Origin: JALZHR01 sp036389695 | Lineage (GTDB): Bacteria; Acidobacteriota; Blastocatellia; Pyrinomonadales; Pyrinomonadaceae | DNA: 5,562 nt | Assembly (NCBI GenBank): GCA_036389695.1 | Contig: DASVWG010000035.1 | Span: 1-5,562, forward strand | Reading direction: 5' to 3' | In this document: positions 3,396 through 5,562 of the stretch, one piece after another | How positions within the stretch are numbered: position 1 is the first letter of the stretch | Layout of the letters: every line of letters starts with the position of its first letter | Made by a program: the position numbers and the translations under genes | The notes under the pieces: model-generated | Database searches by the model: none | Told to the model about the DNA's origin: nothing | Seen by the model: the letters and a program-made list of their open reading frames with translations, nothing else

Positions 3396-5562
3396 ATGGC
3401 TGGCAAGAAAAATAAATCCCGACTTCAAAAATATAAATTTATGCTGAAAACAACGCTAAAATCACAAAAAAACGTAAGAGAATTTTCAACATTCGTTTTA
3501 TTCAAACGAGCGTTCGCGCTTTTACTCGCAATATTTATCTGCAACAGCAATTTCGGCGGCGCGGCTTCCGCTTCGAGTCCGGGCATTTCAGACGTGGTGG
3601 TCGACCCATTGTTTAACCCGGAAATTCAAACCAATTCCTTCAGCTTTAAACAGGTGTCGGCGATTACCGTTTTGCCGGACGGAAAAATGATGGTCGCCGG
3701 AACTTTTAATTCTTACAATCGCCAGCCGGTCGGCAAACTCGCTCGCCTGAACGCCGACGGGACGCTCGACCAGACGCTGAACAGCACGATTTTCACGCCG
3801 ACGAGCCAGCCGAGCAGCATTATACTTCAGCCGGACGGAAAGATTGTTATCTTCGGCTCAAACCTGAGCTTTAGCGGGCAAACCTCGGCGGGCAAACCAC
3901 TGCTTCGATTGAACGCCGACGGCACGCCGGACACGACCTTTAATTTCACAGAGGCTGCCGGCAGTACCATCCACCGCGTAGCGATTGATGCCAGCGGCAG
4001 ATTACTGCTCGGCGGACTTTTCACTTCCAACCGGAAAATAATTCGGCTGAATGACGACGGCTCGACGGATGCCTCGTTTCAATATGCTGCTTCTTCTTCC
4101 GAGTCGGTCGAAGGACTCGCGACGCAGAACAACAAAGTTATAGCCGCCCTGTCGCTTTCTACGCCGACGCTCAAAAGACTCAACGAGGACGGCACGCCGG
4201 ACACTTCATTCGCTAACTTCACTCTCGGCTCTCCGCTTAAGAAATTAATCGTTCAGCCCGATGGCAAACTTCTCGTGCTCGAAGCGCTGGCGATGCAGCG
4301 ATTAAATGAAAACGGCGTCATTGATTCGAGCTTTACGCGCATCGATTTTCCCAGCGGAGTAGCCTCGATGCTTTTGGGAAGCGACGGCAAAATTACGGTC
4401 GCGCATGGATTCAGCTCCGTCGTTCCGATTAAAAGATATCTGCCGAACGGCACAATCGACACTTCGTTTGCGACGTTTAACGCGACTTTTTTCAGCGCGT
4501 TTGCCTTGCAGGCGAGCGGCGGCGTTATCGTCGGCGACGTTTTAAACAGCAATACCGGCACCTCCGTCCCCAATTATTTCCTGCGGATTCAGCCGGACGG
4601 CACTCCCGACACGGCGTTTAACGCGGGCGGCATCGGATGGCAAACGATGAATCCGGGCAGCATTCGCGCCATCGCCGCGCAGGCGAACGGAAAAATCATC
4701 ATCGGCGGCAGCTTCGATTCGGTCAATAATTCGTCGCGCTTCAAAATCGCCCGCCTGAATACCGATTCCACACTCGATACGACGTTTCAACCCAACACGA
4801 GCGGCGCGGGAAATTCCTTTACGCAGATGGTCAACGTCTTTCACGCCGCACCGCAGACGGACGGAAAAATTATCGTTGCGGGCGATTTCGTCTATACTTT
4901 AAACGGCGTGACGAAGCGAAGCGTCGTGCGCCTGAATGCGGACGGCAGCATCGATTCGACCTTCAATACCAACGTTTTGATAAACCCGTATTTTGCCTGC
5001 TGTAACGGCGCAAAAAACAAGCCCGTCATTTTAAGCGACGGCAAGATAATGATTGCCAGCTCGCGTCGTGTGGTGGCGACTCAACCGCTCGCGCCGCTTA
5101 AGCTGCACGCTGACGGAACCCAGGACACGTCATTTAACCCGACGATTTATGCCGCCTACAATCTCGTCGACGTGTATGATTTATTGATACAGCCCGACGG
5201 AAAAATCATCATCGCGGGCAGATACGACACGTCAAGCAGCATCAGAAAAAGCTTTATCGCCCGTCTGAATGCGGACGGCAGCACCGACCAGACGTTTCAA
5301 ATCACTGACGAAACAGGCAAGGAAATTTCCTCAATCGCTTTGCTTCCGAACGGTCAGATTCTGGTCGTCAAGGTCAATTACGCGCAGACCAACCAGCCGA
5401 GCGATGTCGTGCGCCTGAATTCGGACGGCAGCCAGGATAATACTTTTAACGCCGGAACAGGCGCGAGCGGCAGAATCAGCGCCCTTCTGCTCTTGCCAAG
5501 CGGAAACCTGTTGGTCGGCGGCAATTTTAACGCGTTCAACGGTCAAGCGCGGCAGAATCTGG
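3396..5562 (+). CDS. Secreted delta-60 repeat (DUF5122) beta-propeller protein, 3' end beyond window
   Basis: The frame stays open for 722 codons to the window edge, so the protein is large and C-terminally incomplete here. The N-terminus has a basic region, a hydrophobic core A-F-A-L-L-L-A-I-F-I at 39-48 and a likely signal peptidase I site after A-S-A (57-59), so export is expected. From residue 87 onwards come 12 complete repeats and the start of a 13th, each about 41-61 residues. Each pairs an L-x-P-D-G-K-I-x-V-x-G half with an R-L-N-x-D-G-x-x-D-x-x-F half, the delta-60/DUF5122 signature; examples are Q-P-D-G-K-I at units 2 and 11 and R-L-N-A-D-G at units 1, 2, 9 and 11. Such repeats are thought to fold as beta-propeller blades, usually in extracellular or surface proteins of unknown ligand. 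Units 4-6 are shorter and more degenerate. ATG 3396 is the first start after an in-frame TAA; ATG 3441 (residue 16) gives a more normal signal-peptide length. Neither has a clear ribosome site. Confidence 0.88.
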   Translation, partial: MAGKKNKSRLQKYKFMLKTTLKSQKNVREFSTFVLFKRAFALLLAIFICNSNFGGAASASSPGISDVVVDPLFNPEIQTNSFSFKQVSAITVLPDGKMMVAGTFNSYNRQPVGKLARLNADGTLDQTLNSTIFTPTSQPSSIILQPDGKIVIFGSNLSFSGQTSAGKPLLRLNADGTPDTTFNFTEAAGSTIHRVAIDASGRLLLGGLFTSNRKIIRLNDDGSTDASFQYAASSSESVEGLATQNNKVIAALSLSTPTLKRLNEDGTPDTSFANFTLGSPLKKLIVQPDGKLLVLEALAMQRLNENGVIDSSFTRIDFPSGVASMLLGSDGKITVAHGFSSVVPIKRYLPNGTIDTSFATFNATFFSAFALQASGGVIVGDVLNSNTGTSVPNYFLRIQPDGTPDTAFNAGGIGWQTMNPGSIRAIAAQANGKIIIGGSFDSVNNSSRFKIARLNTDSTLDTTFQPNTSGAGNSFTQMVNVFHAAPQTDGKIIVAGDFVYTLNGVTKRSVVRLNADGSIDSTFNTNVLINPYFACCNGAKNKPVILSDGKIMIASSRRVVATQPLAPLKLHADGTQDTSFNPTIYAAYNLVDVYDLLIQPDGKIIIAGRYDTSSSIRKSFIARLNADGSTDQTFQITDETGKEISSIALLPNGQILVVKVNYAQTNQPSDVVRLNSDGSQDNTFNAGTGASGRISALLLLPSGNLLVGGNFNAFNGQARQNL

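Noticed and set aside
3396..3590. Lipoprotein signal in the delta-60 protein (Cys at residue 49)
   Set aside because: The residues before the Cys (A-I-F-I) do not fit a lipobox, while an A-S-A site follows shortly after; an ordinary signal peptide is more likely.
4253..4844. Minus-strand open frames opposite the delta-60 gene
   Set aside because: They mirror the repeated codons of the real plus-strand gene, are short, and show no motif or ribosome site; the same applies to 3827-4030 and 5331-5546.

Overview
The window holds three co-oriented minus-strand genes and the first 2.2 kb of a large divergent plus-strand gene. Gene content and style suggest a free-living Gram-negative-type bacterium with a moderately GC-rich genome. 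A delta-60 repeat secreted protein, an RraB-like protein and abundant short iterated intergenic repeats would fit Acidobacteriota (for example Blastocatellia/Pyrinomonadaceae), but that placement is inference and no marker gene is present.

Layout. At 13-873 (-) is an EamA-type drug/metabolite transporter whose stop codon lies inside a palindromic repeat. At 998-2587 (-) is a PlsC-type glycerolipid acyltransferase with C-terminal membrane segments. At 2686-3084 (-) is a small, very acidic protein resembling the RNase E inhibitor RraB. A 311-base AT-rich divergent region (3085-3395) follows, with a candidate sigma-70 promoter and a leader hairpin. From 3396 to the end of the window (+) runs a signal-peptide protein built of at least 12 complete DUF5122/delta-60 beta-propeller repeats. 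It is cut by the window edge.

The three minus-strand genes do not form an evident pathway. An acyltransferase acting on membrane lipid, a small-molecule exporter/importer and an RNA-decay modulator are probably just neighbours, each separated by about 100 bases of repeat DNA.

The unusual part is the repeat DNA. Both gaps between minus-strand genes are filled by inverted arrays of a short word (ACAGGAT every 9 bp; a related AGGGAT array in the second gap). A third array (GATTG every 10 bp) runs across the stop codon of the acyltransferase. Inside the acyltransferase, about 175 bp between two conserved motifs are almost entirely repeat words: two four-copy 7-bp arrays, a three-copy 10-bp array and a GC-rich hairpin. 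All are read through in frame as about 55-60 extra, low-complexity residues. This looks like a mosaic of short mobile or self-expanding repeats that entered a coding region without breaking it, and it is the best candidate here for something under-described.
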